A stretch of DNA of 64,000 bases from Gemmatales bacterium (GCA_026004675.1 BPJP01000010.1:62001-126000), one strand, 5' to 3'; counted from the first letter of the stretch, positions 1-9,333 are shown. The notes: generated from the sequence alone by a model not told the origin. Numbers and translations are program-made.

Positions 1-204
1 TCGAGCGTTCGAGCGTTCGAGCGGGCTTTGGCAGAGCTGGCTTGACGTGGATTTGTAGACAAATTATGATTTCCCCCCAGAGTTTGCACCCTGGGATGAG
101 ACCCGCGACAAGCGGAGCCATACCCGCAGAAAAGGACTTTCACGGGATGACTGCCACCGATAGCACGGCCCACGGACGGGAAGCCAATCTTCTCTTATGT
201 TTCC
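1..204. other. Left-edge non-coding stretch with short tandem 8-mer
   Basis: The first 24 bases are three copies of an 8-base unit, TCGAGCGT, the third ending in G. The rest up to the ispE start shows no convincing gene; the open frames crossing it overlap ispE out of frame. The upstream gene is cut off by the window edge, so it is not possible to tell whether this is a promoter region or the middle of an operon. Confidence 0.4.
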
Positions 205-1086
205 ATGTCCATGTCATCGACCGGCGCTGTGGTGCTGCAGGCACCCGCCAAGGTGAATCTGTTTTTGGAAGTACTGGGCAAGCGAGGCGACGGTTATCAC
301 GAGATCGAAACGTTGATGCTGTCGCTCGACCTTTGCGACCGACTTGAGTTTCGTGCCAACACCACGGGTGGGATTGCGCTTGTTTGCGATCAACCCGGGT
401 TATCGACGGGTCCGGACAATCTGGTATATCGGGCCGCGTCGTTGTTAAAAGAGCGATCGGGGACCAGGTTTGGAGCCGAGATTCAGCTGGCCAAGGCCAT
501 CCCGATTCAGGCGGGGCTTGGTGGCGGTTCCAGCGATGCGGCAGCGACGCTGCGAGGGCTGAACCGTTTATGGAATCTCGGTTGGTCGGAAGAACGGTTG
601 GCTCGACTTGGGCAAGAGATCGGCAGTGATGTGCCGTTCTTCTTCCACACGCCAGCGGCATGGTGTACCGGTCGCGGCGAACAGGCGAAACGAGTGGCAG
701 TAGCAGGCCCGCTGTGGCTGGTACTCGTTTGCCCGCCGGTAGGGATTGCGACCGCGGAAGTCTATCGCCGAGTCCGAATACCCGACAAACCGGTATCCGG
801 CGTGGCGATCCGACAGGCGCTGGCAGACGGTGACGTGCAAGCGATAGGGAGATTGCTGCACAACCGACTGCAGAGGCCGGCTGAAGAACTCTGCCCCCTG
901 GTTGCGGCGTTGCGTCGTCAACTGGAAGAGCTGCACCCTGCTGGGTGCTTGATGACAGGCAGCGGTTCTGCTCTCTTCGCGTTGGGACGCGACCGAAAAG
1001 ATGCAGAGCGGCTGGCGAATGAATTCACCGCTGGATTAGGGCAAGAGGCGCGTCCACGGGTGTTATTGGTTCAAGGTAGCTCTTGA
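205..1086 (+). CDS. ispE: 4-diphosphocytidyl-2-C-methyl-D-erythritol kinase (IspE)
   Basis: Cytoplasmic GHMP kinase of the MEP (non-mevalonate) isoprenoid pathway; it phosphorylates the 2-hydroxyl of CDP-methylerythritol with ATP. The 293-residue product has the family's usual length. Visible are the N-terminal APAKVNLFLEVLGKRGDGYHE segment (about residues 13-33), the ATP-binding glycine-rich loop PIQAGLGGGSSDAAA (about 100-114), the GSDVPFF motif and the C-terminal MTGSGSALFAL motif. Two ATGs lie two codons apart at 205 and 211, and no clear Shine-Dalgarno sequence distinguishes them. The gene is followed 28 bases later by spoVG on the same strand, and a strong terminator lies beyond that, so the two probably share a transcript. 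Confidence 0.96.
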   Translation: MSMSSTGAVVLQAPAKVNLFLEVLGKRGDGYHEIETLMLSLDLCDRLEFRANTTGGIALVCDQPGLSTGPDNLVYRAASLLKERSGTRFGAEIQLAKAIPIQAGLGGGSSDAAATLRGLNRLWNLGWSEERLARLGQEIGSDVPFFFHTPAAWCTGRGEQAKRVAVAGPLWLVLVCPPVGIATAEVYRRVRIPDKPVSGVAIRQALADGDVQAIGRLLHNRLQRPAEELCPLVAALRRQLEELHPAGCLMTGSGSALFALGRDRKDAERLANEFTAGLGQEARPRVLLVQGSS

Positions 1087-1114
1087 GAGTACCACAGAAA
1101 AAAGGAGATCGACT

Positions 1115-1708
1115 GTGGTCATCACCGAAGTTCGTATCAAGCTCATGGAGGACAACAACGAACGCCTGTTGGCCTTCTGCTCCGTCACCTTCGACGATGC
1201 CTTCGTGGTGCGGGACCTGAAGATCATCGAGGGGACGAAAGGCTCGTTTGTGGCGATGCCGAGCCGAAAATTGACAGACCGCTGTCCGTCATGCGGTTAC
1301 AAGAACCACTTGCGGGCCCGCTACTGCAACCAGTGCGGGCAAAAACTCGATGAGGAACGAGCCGTTCGCGACGCAGACGGACGAGCCAAACTCCATGCCG
1401 ACATTGCTCATCCGATCAATTCGGCTTGCCGCGAAGTGATTCAAAATGCCGTCCTCAAAGCTTACTACGAGGAACGCGAACGGGCTAAACAGCCGGGCTA
1501 CGTTTGCACCTACGACGACTACGATGCCGACTACGACGACAGCTACACGCAAATTGTCGGCGAATTGAACGGTGGCAATGGCAACAAGGGCAACGACCGC
1601 TACAGCAAACATCCGCCCCATGAGCCGAGCGGCACCCATGCATCGACTGCCGATTCCGGCCAGCAAGCGGAAAATCGTTCCGAGGGATTTGGAGCGGGCA
1701 TCCTCTAG
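1115..1708 (+). CDS. spoVG: SpoVG family regulator with an inserted zinc ribbon
   Basis: SpoVG proteins are small nucleic-acid-binding regulators. The N-terminus (VITEVRIKLMEDNNERLLAF, then FVAMPSRK) and the later DIAHPINSACREVIQNAVLKAY are the classic SpoVG halves, but about 45 residues are inserted between them, containing a CPSC(x10)CNQC zinc ribbon (Cys 57, 60, 71, 74). A disordered Asp/Tyr-, Gly- and Asn-rich tail follows, giving 197 residues against roughly 85-100 for a plain SpoVG. The start is GTG at 1115, supported by AAAGGAGA just upstream. It sits directly downstream of ispE. The family assignment is secure; a role in RNA or DNA binding is inference from the family and the ribbon. 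Confidence 0.9.
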   Translation: MVITEVRIKLMEDNNERLLAFCSVTFDDAFVVRDLKIIEGTKGSFVAMPSRKLTDRCPSCGYKNHLRARYCNQCGQKLDEERAVRDADGRAKLHADIAHPINSACREVIQNAVLKAYYEERERAKQPGYVCTYDDYDADYDDSYTQIVGELNGGNGNKGNDRYSKHPPHEPSGTHASTADSGQQAENRSEGFGAGIL

Positions 1709-1737
1709 TTGCCGTCTGGATCGATCGCGATCAAAAT

Positions 1738-1775
1738 GGCCCGGGGGTCGGCCTGCGCCGCCGGGCCTTTTCTTT
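1738..1775 (+). terminator. Rho-independent terminator after ispE-spoVG, probably bidirectional
   Basis: GGCCCGG (1738-1744) pairs with CCGGGCC (1761-1767), the stem being followed by TTTTCTTT. On the other strand the stem is followed by ATTTTGATC, so it may also end transcription of the leftward CPBP gene that stops at 1794. Confidence 0.85.
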
Positions 1776-1793
1776 AGACGCTGAAAACGCCTT

Positions 1794-2870
1794 TCACTTC
1801 AAGCCATACTCCATCAAAAGCATGAGACACGACAGGGAATTGAAAATGGCATGGCAGGCGAATGCGCTCACGATGCTCTGCGTGCGATAAGCAATAAAGC
1901 CAAGTCCCAGTCCCAAGGGGAAAAGCGCGATCGGGGTCGGCCAAACTTCCGTATGCACGGCGGCGAACAACAGCGATGTTGCATAGATGCCTCCAGCAGC
2001 ATCGACGTCCGGAAGCCAGCGCCGAAACCATGGCCAGAAAAACGGAAAAACAGCAAGACATACCATGACGAATAGGGCGGGAAAAAGAGCGAGCGCCATC
2101 TCTTGAGCCTCCCAGCCGTGCCGATAAAGCCTGGCGAAGTTTTCCGATCGGCTGATCAGGGAGAGCAACAAGGTCACCAGGCAAAGCGGAGGCTGAGCTC
2201 GCGCGTTTTGGCAGACGTAAGGTTGGATCACTCCTCGAAACATGATTTCTTCGAACAACGGCGCCGCGACAACGGCTGCAAAAACAGCCAGTACCCATTC
2301 ACTCAAGAATGGCTGATTTTGGGGATGGAGCACTTTCATGAGCAGATGCTCATCGACAGGCAACTGCAAAACGTGGTGCACGACGACCACGACGAAATTG
2401 ATGAGGAAAACGACAGGGGTCAAGACAAGCCATGCCACCAGGCCGACAGCCAGGTCACGGCCAACCCGATCGCAGCGCAACCCCATCTGATAAAGCCGGG
2501 CCCCGCTTGACACATTCAAAAAGGCAAGAACGACGCCAGCTGAAACAGGCAGGCTCAACGCCATGACCCAGAGAGCTTCCCGATGTTGCCGAATGTTTTC
2601 CGATTCGCCGATTGCTCCGTACATGAAATCGAAGAAACCGACGTGTCGGAGAAGGACAAAACAGATTCCCGGGACGAAGAAATAGCCGATAAACGGCACA
2701 ACAATGATTTCCAACCATCCCCAAACGACAGCCCGTCGACGTTGCGGCGGCAGCCAATGCGCTGGCGAAACGGAAAAACCGTAGCGCATCACGATAAGGA
2801 TCGAGACCACGATTGTCGCCATGCCGACAAAAAGAAGACACTGCACCGCCAATTCTGATAATGGTTCCAC
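1794..2870 (-). CDS. CPBP family intramembrane metalloprotease (CAAX/bacteriocin-processing type)
   Basis: Multi-pass membrane protein of about 358 residues with at least seven hydrophobic segments. The three CPBP (Abi) motifs are present in order: EEIMFRG (EExxxR) at about residues 207-212, FAAVH, and HAIFN near the C-terminus; these Glu and His residues form the intramembrane metal-dependent active site in characterised members (Rce1). GTG at 2870 was chosen as start because GGGAGGAGG lies five to six bases upstream; longer starts at 2894 (ATG) and 2912 (TTG) are in frame. It is convergent with spoVG and divergent from the secreted hydrolase beginning at 3020. The substrate cannot be told from the sequence. 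Confidence 0.85.
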   Translation of the reverse strand: MEPLSELAVQCLLFVGMATIVVSILIVMRYGFSVSPAHWLPPQRRRAVVWGWLEIIVVPFIGYFFVPGICFVLLRHVGFFDFMYGAIGESENIRQHREALWVMALSLPVSAGVVLAFLNVSSGARLYQMGLRCDRVGRDLAVGLVAWLVLTPVVFLINFVVVVVHHVLQLPVDEHLLMKVLHPQNQPFLSEWVLAVFAAVVAAPLFEEIMFRGVIQPYVCQNARAQPPLCLVTLLLSLISRSENFARLYRHGWEAQEMALALFPALFVMVCLAVFPFFWPWFRRWLPDVDAAGGIYATSLLFAAVHTEVWPTPIALFPLGLGLGFIAYRTQSIVSAFACHAIFNSLSCLMLLMEYGLK

Positions 2871-3019
2871 GCTGCCCTCCTCCCGACCAGCCATTCTCTG
2901 CGGTAGCGCCAATGTACGGAGACCCGCGAAGCCGGCTACTCATTTTGCTTGATTTGCCGCTTACCGCCTCTTATCCGTATCGTCATGCCATCAAGTTGGT
3001 TCTCATGCCGGAGGAAATC

Positions 3020-3985
3020 ATGCTTGCGCCGGGTTCGATCCAGAGCGGCAGTTTTCAATGGGTTGTGTTCTTCTACCTGGGCATGGTCGCGACGCTGCAA
3101 GCGCAGGCACCGGTGAATGTCCCGGAAAATCCGTTGACGGGGGTGATCGATTTTCACGTTCATTCCGGGCCGGATAGCTTTACCCGGTCGGTGACGGACC
3201 TGGAAATCGCCCGCATGGCGAAGGATCGCGGGATGGCAGCGCTAGTGCTGAAGAACCACTTCACGATGACAGCCGACCGCGCATTGCTCGCGGAGCGGGC
3301 CACCGGCATGCGTTGCTTTGGCGGCATCGTGTTGAATCGCGCCGTCGGCGGCTTGAATGCCGAAGCCATCAAGCGCATGGTCTCCTTTACGGGAGAGAAG
3401 GGGAAAGTCGTTTGGCTGCCAACTTTCGACGCAGAGAACCACGTCAAGCGGTTCAAGGAGAAGCGGCCTTATGTACGCGTGGTCGAGGATGGCCGACCGG
3501 TTGCCGAATTGAAGGAAATCTTTCGACTGATTGCCAAACATGATCTGGTTTTGGAAACGGGGCATGCGTCGGCGGAAGAATGCTTGATCTTGATCCGCGC
3601 TGCGAAAAAGGCCGGCGTCAAAAAGATCCTCGTTACCCATGCGATGGCCGATCCTGTTGGTATGGATATCGAGCGACTCAAGGAGGCGGCGGAACTCGGC
3701 GCGCTGCTCGAATGCGTCTGGCTCAGCAATCTGCAGGGGCCGAAAGCGCGGCTGGAAAGCATGCGCCATTGGCGCACTGTGACGACGAGCCAATATGCAC
3801 GAGCCATGCGAGCGGTCGGAGTGAAGCATTTCGTGCTCGCATCGGACCTGGGACAATACCTGAACCCCATCCACACCGACGGCATGAAAGCCTTTATTTT
3901 GGAACTGCGCAAGGAAGGGATGACAGAGAAAGAAATCTCGATCATGTGCCGGGACAATCCTGCCAAGTTGTTGGGCTTGAAGTGA
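3020..3985 (+). CDS. Secreted DUF6282-like metal-dependent hydrolase (amidohydrolase fold)
   Basis: A signal peptide (residues 1 to about 28, ending near LQAQAP) precedes a TIM-barrel hydrolase. DFHVHSGPDSFTRS is the HxH metal motif of the amidohydrolase/PHP type; further likely ligands are ETGHAS, LVTHAM and FVLASDLGQ near the C-terminus. The pattern matches the DUF6282 family, for which no substrate is established as far as I know. ATG at 3020 is preferred because GGAGG lies five bases upstream; the frame stays open upstream, overlapping the divergent CPBP gene. It is a single gene without an obvious partner. Confidence 0.7.
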   Translation: MLAPGSIQSGSFQWVVFFYLGMVATLQAQAPVNVPENPLTGVIDFHVHSGPDSFTRSVTDLEIARMAKDRGMAALVLKNHFTMTADRALLAERATGMRCFGGIVLNRAVGGLNAEAIKRMVSFTGEKGKVVWLPTFDAENHVKRFKEKRPYVRVVEDGRPVAELKEIFRLIAKHDLVLETGHASAEECLILIRAAKKAGVKKILVTHAMADPVGMDIERLKEAAELGALLECVWLSNLQGPKARLESMRHWRTVTTSQYARAMRAVGVKHFVLASDLGQYLNPIHTDGMKAFILELRKEGMTEKEISIMCRDNPAKLLGLK

Positions 3986-4061
3986 GCAACTCCTCTTTAC
4001 ACGTCCCTTGAGTCTCGCTATAAGCCGCTGGCTTCCAGACCGAAAAACAGAAAGGGGAGTC

Positions 4062-4373
4062 ATGTTCCGCGGAACAGCGAAAGCCTGCGCCGTGTTGGCG
4101 GCGTGGTTGGGGCTGATTGCCGGTTGTGCCTCGCAAGGCTCACGGCTCACCTGAGGGGGAAAGCGACGGTGCGGCAGTTCGCTCGCAGCTTGCCGAAATC
4201 AAGTCAAACCCCTTGCCTGCAAAGATTCTCGCATCGTTAATCGGCAGATTGCCGAGGATCACTTGCCATTGGTTTCGTCCAGCGACGATCCTGACGTGGC
4301 ACCGGCTGGGTTCTTTCAGACACAGGACGAAAAGAAAAACAGCGGCAGCGTGAACGTGCCGCCGCTCAGGTAA
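4062..4373 (+). pseudogene. Disrupted small lipoprotein gene
   Basis: ATG at 4062 with AAAGGGGAG upstream opens a lipoprotein signal peptide ending LIAGC (lipobox), but the frame meets TGA at 4152 after 30 codons. The same frame then runs open to TAA at 4371, encoding plausible protein such as DSRIVNRQIAEDHLPLVSS and a polar tail ending NVPPLR, for a total of 103 codons. Between 4155 and about 4220 a different frame (SPEGESDGAAVRSQLAEIKSN) looks more protein-like, so two compensating indels, possibly at the G5 run 4155-4159, are an alternative to a nonsense mutation. No homologue is recognised. Confidence 0.45.
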
Positions 4374-4524
4374 GGCGGAAGGATTCTTCTTTGGCCGTGA
4401 GTTGGGTCGGCCACTCCTTGCAAACTCTTATATCGTCCGCCAGCACCGTCGACTTGACAGAGAATCATCAGCAATCGGCAAAGGACACGGCATCGACGTC
4501 TTTCCAAGCAGCGAGTCGAATTCC

Positions 4525-5430
4525 ATGTTTCCCAATTTGCCTAGTCAGGTTTCACCTGCAAGAAAGCTTTATAGGTGGTTTTGGCCTGTCGCGATTTCCG
4601 GCCTCGTCCATGCCTTACTGTTTGCCTTGTTATCCCTGACGCCAGGACCGAACAAACAGACGAACCGAAATTCTATTGATACCAGGGTGTCGGGCGCTTT
4701 CGACCTTGTCCTGAATCTTGACGCCGCCCTAGCCGATCCTCGAAAGGAAGTGAGGCCTGCTGTTGCCGAGGAGGAAGAATCGTCAGCCCCTGCTACCAAC
4801 GGCGGGACGTCGGAGAGCAACAAGCCAGCGAGGACGGTGCCTGAAGCGAAAGCCGACAGGGGATACGCTCACTCGAGACGAGGCGGGAACGAATCGGGAA
4901 CGGGGCGCAACGTAATTCGTTTTTTTACGGTCCCTGCGCGGGGCAGAAGCGTTGTGTACGTGCTCGATCGTTCGGTTAGCATGGGCCTCAATGGTTTGCT
5001 CGAAGTTGTCAAAACCGAACTGCTCCACAGCCTGGCCGAGCTTCCTTCCGATGCGCGGTTTCAAGTGATCTTTTACAACCGCCATGCGCGGAAGCTGCAT
5101 TTCGACAAGGACGACGGCTTGATGCCGGCAACAAAGGACAACAAACGTCGTGCCGCAGAGCAACTACGAGCGCTCGTTGCCGAGGGAAGCACGCGACACC
5201 TCGAAGCGATCCGGCAAGCGATTGCCCTGCGTCCCGAGGTGATCTACTTTCTTACAGACGCGGATTCCTTGAGCCCCGCGGACGTGGACGCCATCACGCA
5301 ACTCAATCAAGGCAAGACATCCATTCATACAATTTCCATTTGCCGTTCGCAGAATTCACAGGCGGAAGCGACCCTGCGGCTCTTGGCCATGCGCAACCGA
5401 GGCACGTTTCAGCCGATTCGCGTTCGCTAA
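4525..5430 (+). CDS. Membrane-anchored von Willebrand factor A domain protein
   Basis: The predicted 301-residue protein has an N-terminal membrane segment (WFWPVAISGLVHALLFALLSL), an Ala/Glu/Ser-rich linker of about 90 residues, and a C-terminal vWA domain. The metal-ion-dependent adhesion site begins with VVYVLDRSVSM (DxSxS) and the conserved YFLTDAD strand follows later. The architecture resembles planctomycete vWA proteins located outside the cytoplasm. The frame extends to 4402, but ATG at 4525 is chosen because the extra 41 residues are not protein-like; no clear Shine-Dalgarno supports either. The ligand is unknown. Confidence 0.8.
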   Translation: MFPNLPSQVSPARKLYRWFWPVAISGLVHALLFALLSLTPGPNKQTNRNSIDTRVSGAFDLVLNLDAALADPRKEVRPAVAEEEESSAPATNGGTSESNKPARTVPEAKADRGYAHSRRGGNESGTGRNVIRFFTVPARGRSVVYVLDRSVSMGLNGLLEVVKTELLHSLAELPSDARFQVIFYNRHARKLHFDKDDGLMPATKDNKRRAAEQLRALVAEGSTRHLEAIRQAIALRPEVIYFLTDADSLSPADVDAITQLNQGKTSIHTISICRSQNSQAEATLRLLAMRNRGTFQPIRVR

Positions 5431-5449
5431 CAGTCGGTCAGGAGAATCG

Positions 5450-6079
5450 CTACTTTCGGTCGATCTCCTTGAAACGGATGTTGCGGAACGTGACTTCCAT
5501 CGGCGGACCCGAGTGGATCTGCCAGGCGATGATGCCTTTGTCTTTCATTTTCGGAAAATCGCCGTCGACAGTGACTTTGCCGTTGAGCTTGATGGTGACG
5601 TGCTTGCCGACGCAACGGATGTAGTAGTCATTGAAGTCGTCTGGTTTGAGGACCGACTTGACGACATCTTGTGGGGCGGCTTGCATCATGCCGCCGATGT
5701 GTTCGCCGTAGAGGCATCCCCAGAATTTGCTGCCGATGTCGCACTGCGGGCCTTTGACGGCAAACCGTTTCTTGTCGAAAATCTCACTGCGGATTTGCAC
5801 GCCGCTGTTGCCTTTGCCTCCTTTGAGCCGAACCTGGAATGACAACTCGAAGTCGCCATATTGTTTTTTGCTACACAGGAAGGTATTGAACTTGGCGCCC
5901 TTAGGAGCACTGCCAACGATAGCACCGTCTTTCACCTGCCAGAATTCATCGATCAGTCCTTCCCAACCGTCGAGGTTTTTGCCGTTGAAGAAATCGCTGT
6001 TTGCGTCATCGCTGCGGGACGTCGGCGAAAGGGCGGAGACCAACACCAAGAGAGCCGAAAAGACATAGGCACGACGCAT
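5450..6079 (-). CDS. Secreted DUF1080 (3-keto-disaccharide hydrolase type) protein
   Basis: A 209-residue protein with a signal peptide (MRRAYVFSALLVLVSALSPTSRS). The mature part begins SDFFNGKNLDGWEGLIDEFWQVKDGAIVG, the hallmark opening of DUF1080, and continues with GDFELSFQVRLKGGKGNSGVQIRSE, IGGMMQ and IAWQIHSGPPMEVTFRNIRFKEI at the end. DUF1080 has a jelly-roll fold and is annotated as 3-keto-disaccharide hydrolase; the family is strongly expanded in planctomycetes. AGGGAG stands nine bases upstream of the ATG. It is convergent with the vWA gene, 19 bases away. Its actual substrate is not known. Confidence 0.92.
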   Translation of the reverse strand: MRRAYVFSALLVLVSALSPTSRSDDANSDFFNGKNLDGWEGLIDEFWQVKDGAIVGSAPKGAKFNTFLCSKKQYGDFELSFQVRLKGGKGNSGVQIRSEIFDKKRFAVKGPQCDIGSKFWGCLYGEHIGGMMQAAPQDVVKSVLKPDDFNDYYIRCVGKHVTIKLNGKVTVDGDFPKMKDKGIIAWQIHSGPPMEVTFRNIRFKEIDRK

Positions 6080-6190
6080 GGATTCTACTCCCTCTTTGAA
6101 ACGTAAGACGCCAACTGGTTCTATTGTATGAGACTTTGCCGTCTCGGCGGGATTGCCGACGCTACCCGATCCAGGATTCTGCTTGGGTTC

Positions 6191-6772
6191 TCACGGCGTC
6201 GCTGCCGGCGCCGGACGAACCAAGCCGGCAAGCACCAGTCCCGCGAGGGTCCAGCCGACGAGATCATCAATTATGAAAGCAAATGTATAGTCGGCTGGGA
6301 AATGCCCCCAATTCCAGAAGTTGCCATGGCCGAAAAGGCCGACGAGAATTCCCAGGCCGGCGGAAAAGCCCACTCGCTGCCAATAACTCGAACACGAACC
6401 AGCGGCGGCGCAGGACAGAAGCCAGGCCGCCAACAGTGCCGAAAGCAAATTGATTATGAAGCCGCCCAGCAAAACCCCGGCATTCATCGGAGCGGCGCCT
6501 TCTTTTTGGTAGTAAATCGAATAGAGAGGCCCGGCCAGATGGTTCTTCATCCATGCCGATTCCGGATTGCTCCAATCCGCTTCGTTATCGGACCAGGGAG
6601 CGAGATACACTCCGGTTTGCAGGTTTTGATCTTTGAGCAGTTTGGTGATCTCCGCTTCGTTGGGCAGACCCGCAATAGTCGGAGTATGCAGAGGGACAAC
6701 CATCCACGCCGCCATGCCCCAGATAAACAGCACGATCGCTGCCAGGAAACCGGCGATAAGAATGCGGCTCAT
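6191..6772 (-). CDS. Conserved membrane protein of unknown function
   Basis: A 193-residue protein with an N-terminal membrane segment (ILIAGFLAAIVLFIWGMAAWMVV), a periplasmic region of about 75 residues (LKDQNLQTGVYLAPWSDNEADWSNPES) and three further membrane segments. GAGG lies five bases before the ATG. I do not recognise a named family; the fold (one membrane helix, exported domain, then a three-helix membrane block) is all that can be read. No operon partner: the O-antigen ligase gene upstream ends about 290 bases away. Confidence 0.7.
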   Translation of the reverse strand: MSRILIAGFLAAIVLFIWGMAAWMVVPLHTPTIAGLPNEAEITKLLKDQNLQTGVYLAPWSDNEADWSNPESAWMKNHLAGPLYSIYYQKEGAAPMNAGVLLGGFIINLLSALLAAWLLSCAAAGSCSSYWQRVGFSAGLGILVGLFGHGNFWNWGHFPADYTFAFIIDDLVGWTLAGLVLAGLVRPAPAATP

Positions 6773-6804
6773 GTTTTCCTCGCTTCACTTCGGACCGTTC
6801 CCAG

Positions 6805-6823
6805 CTGACAGTTTCGCTGTCAG
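6805..6823. other. Perfect 7-bp hairpin in the upstream region of the membrane-protein gene
   Basis: CTGACAG (6805-6811) and CTGTCAG (6817-6823) pair perfectly around a TTTCG loop. It lies 32 bases upstream of the leftward gene starting at 6772 and has no T-run on either strand, so it could be an operator or an RNA hairpin in the leader rather than a terminator. The remainder of 6773-7061 shows nothing else recognisable. Confidence 0.35.
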
Positions 6824-7061
6824 AACCCCGTAATTTGTAGGATTTTAGCGCAGTTGTCCGGTGAGCGACACAAAAAACGTCTTACACGGGTCAGGATTTC
6901 ACGGAGAACCCGTGGGGTCGCCTCCACGAAGGACAAGTTAAAGTACGACCACTCTGCCTTCACGAAATGTAGCGAAGGCACACGGCTAGTCGGCCAAGGA
7001 ACGGCTCTCGCGACAGCACGAGGACGATAACGATTGGATGTAGCTGTCTGTCTACGCCCGG

Positions 7062-9333
7062 CTATCGACGGTCGGAAGTGGCAAGTCTTGAAGCTGCGTT
7101 TCGTTGTTGGTGCATCGCGTAAAGGTTCTGCGCTTTGGAAAGCATGGCGAAGGCGAAGTCTCTGGCGGTTTTTTCGCCTCGCCATTCGCAAGCGACGAGG
7201 GCGTGCGTCAAGCAATCGACAGCCTCGCGGTAGCGTTTCTGCATGAACGCGGCATAGCCGACATGGGCTTTAAGCGGACCAAAACGAGGATAGGAACGTA
7301 GTCCCGAGTCGGCATAGGCTCGCGCCCGCTCCCAGTCTCCCATTGTCAAGGCGCCATTGGCGGCGTCGACGGCAATTTCCCCGTTTTTCGGATCGAGACG
7401 GAGCGCCTGATCATAGGCAGCAAAGGCAGCGCCTTTATCGGCAGCTCGCATGCGGACCAACTCAGTCCGGATGCGTCCGAGACCGGCGAAATAATAGGCT
7501 TGGCTTGGGCAGTGGCGGATAGCTTGGTGGTAGGCATGTTCGCCGATCTGCAAATAATGATGACGTTTTCTTGGTGGCAAAGGCTGCCGAACAAGCCTTT
7601 GAACCGCCAACCCCAGACGACCCCAATAAAAAGGATTGGTCGGCTCCATCGCCGTTGCCTGTTGCAGATACCGCAGCGCCTTCTCGGGGTCGTTCGCCAG
7701 CAACTCTTGACCGTGCCGACATGCCACATCCGCCTGAAGCGGACGTACCACTAGAACATAACCACCCGCTCCCAATATCAAACAAATCGCCAGCCCCACT
7801 CCCATCGCTCGAGGCGTAACGGTTGCATTGAACTTTGCCGTCCTGCCGCCAACATCCAGCGTGATCACGACAAGGGCGGCCATCAGCCCGGCGACGATAA
7901 GTATGCCGACCAGCAAAAAAGCCGACCGACGGCTAGCATAGCTCACATTGACCAGGAAGACCGCTATCGCGAACACGAAGCCGACGACCGCAGGCAGCCG
8001 AACGCTATTTGGTTTTCCTGGAGCGTTTCGTGGTTCGATCCGAACGAGAGCCGCGAGTGTCACCACGATGGTGCCAAGACCAACGGAAGTAAACCCGGCG
8101 CAACTTTGCACGACAAAACCCGCCATCCCGGCTAACAAAGCTACCAGCCATAGCCGTCCGCCGCGATCGCTGGTGTGCCATCGCAACCAGGCATGCCACA
8201 GCCAACCCGAACCGATCAAGAGGACGGCACCGGCACCGAACAAACCTTGTGTTGCCAGCACATGCAACAATTCGTTATGAGCACGTAACGGCGTCGTACC
8301 CCATTCACTGCAGGCGTATTCCACGCTCCTGTAGCGACCGAAGTTGACATGGAAAGTGTCGACTCCTTGCCCCAGGATCGGATGATCACAGAACATGGCC
8401 CAGGCACATTGCCAGAGATGCCAGCGGCTTGACGCCTCTCCCAGCCGTTCGACCCGTTCAGTCAGGCTTGCCGCCAATCGGCTGTCAGAACAAACGAGCA
8501 CAATCCCGATGAGAACGACGCAGCACACGAAGCCGATCGTTAATTGAATCACACGCTTTGGTGCTGCAAGATAGCACGAGCCTGCAACGAGGATCAGGCA
8601 CGCAACCGCGAACGCCAGCCAGGCGGCTCGTGAAAGAGCAGCAATCAATACGCAACCAATCGCGATCGCGAGAACTCCCAGCATGAAAGCAACCCAGCGA
8701 ATGCCTTTTTGCAGTGCCTCCGCCGCGTAAAAGCCAACCAGAGGAAAAACCACAACCAGATAAGCGCCGAGAAAATTGGCATGTCCCAACGTGGCGATCG
8801 GCCGAACATAACCGCCAAAGACGGACATTTTCACCCAGTCGAAAACATCCCAGCCGGCAACCTGCAACAAGGCGTAGGAGCAAATCACGAAGCAAGCAAA
8901 CAGCGGGGCTAACATGAGTTGCCGGGCTTCCACATCGCTCCGGCAAAAATACTGTGTGTAAAAAAAACAGCAACACGTATGACAACAGCACGAATAACCC
9001 GCCGACGCTCTCGTGTTGGCCATGCAACGACACCCACGGCGATGTGGAAAAAATTGTCGACAAAACGACGGACGCACCGAACCAGATGACCCCCATCGCG
9101 ATGGGGTCTTTCACGATTTGCCGGAAAGAGAAAGAAACCCTACCGGCGAAGCAGTCCACCAACCACAAACCGGTCAAGATCAGGACCGTCGCCAGCAGAG
9201 CCGAGGCTTTTATGAATTCGAAGGATTCAAAGTTTAACGTGAAAAAGAGAATCGGTGACAGGGCCAAATGAACGAAAAGAATGCCTCGAGCCGTCGCGTC
9301 GAGCACGTCGGAATTGGTGGAAGCGGCACGCAT
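7062..9333 (-). CDS. O-antigen ligase (Wzy_C) family membrane protein with C-terminal TPR repeats, frameshifted
   Basis: Read through one frameshift this gives about 756 residues. The N-terminal frame (from ATG 9333) has membrane helices and LSYVLLFF; the next frame resumes at YTQYFCRSDVEARQLM. The Wzy_C/O-antigen ligase signature GHANFLGAYLVVVFPLVG is clear, and a long periplasmic loop contains RSVEYACSEWGTTPLRAHNELLHVLATQG. The last about 220 residues are TPR-like. The family polymerises or ligates glycans on undecaprenyl carriers in the cytoplasmic membrane. The break lies in an A8 run at 8960-8967 (T8 in the gene): removing one T restores a continuous frame. Two membrane winged-helix-like genes precede it on the same strand. 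Confidence 0.85.
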
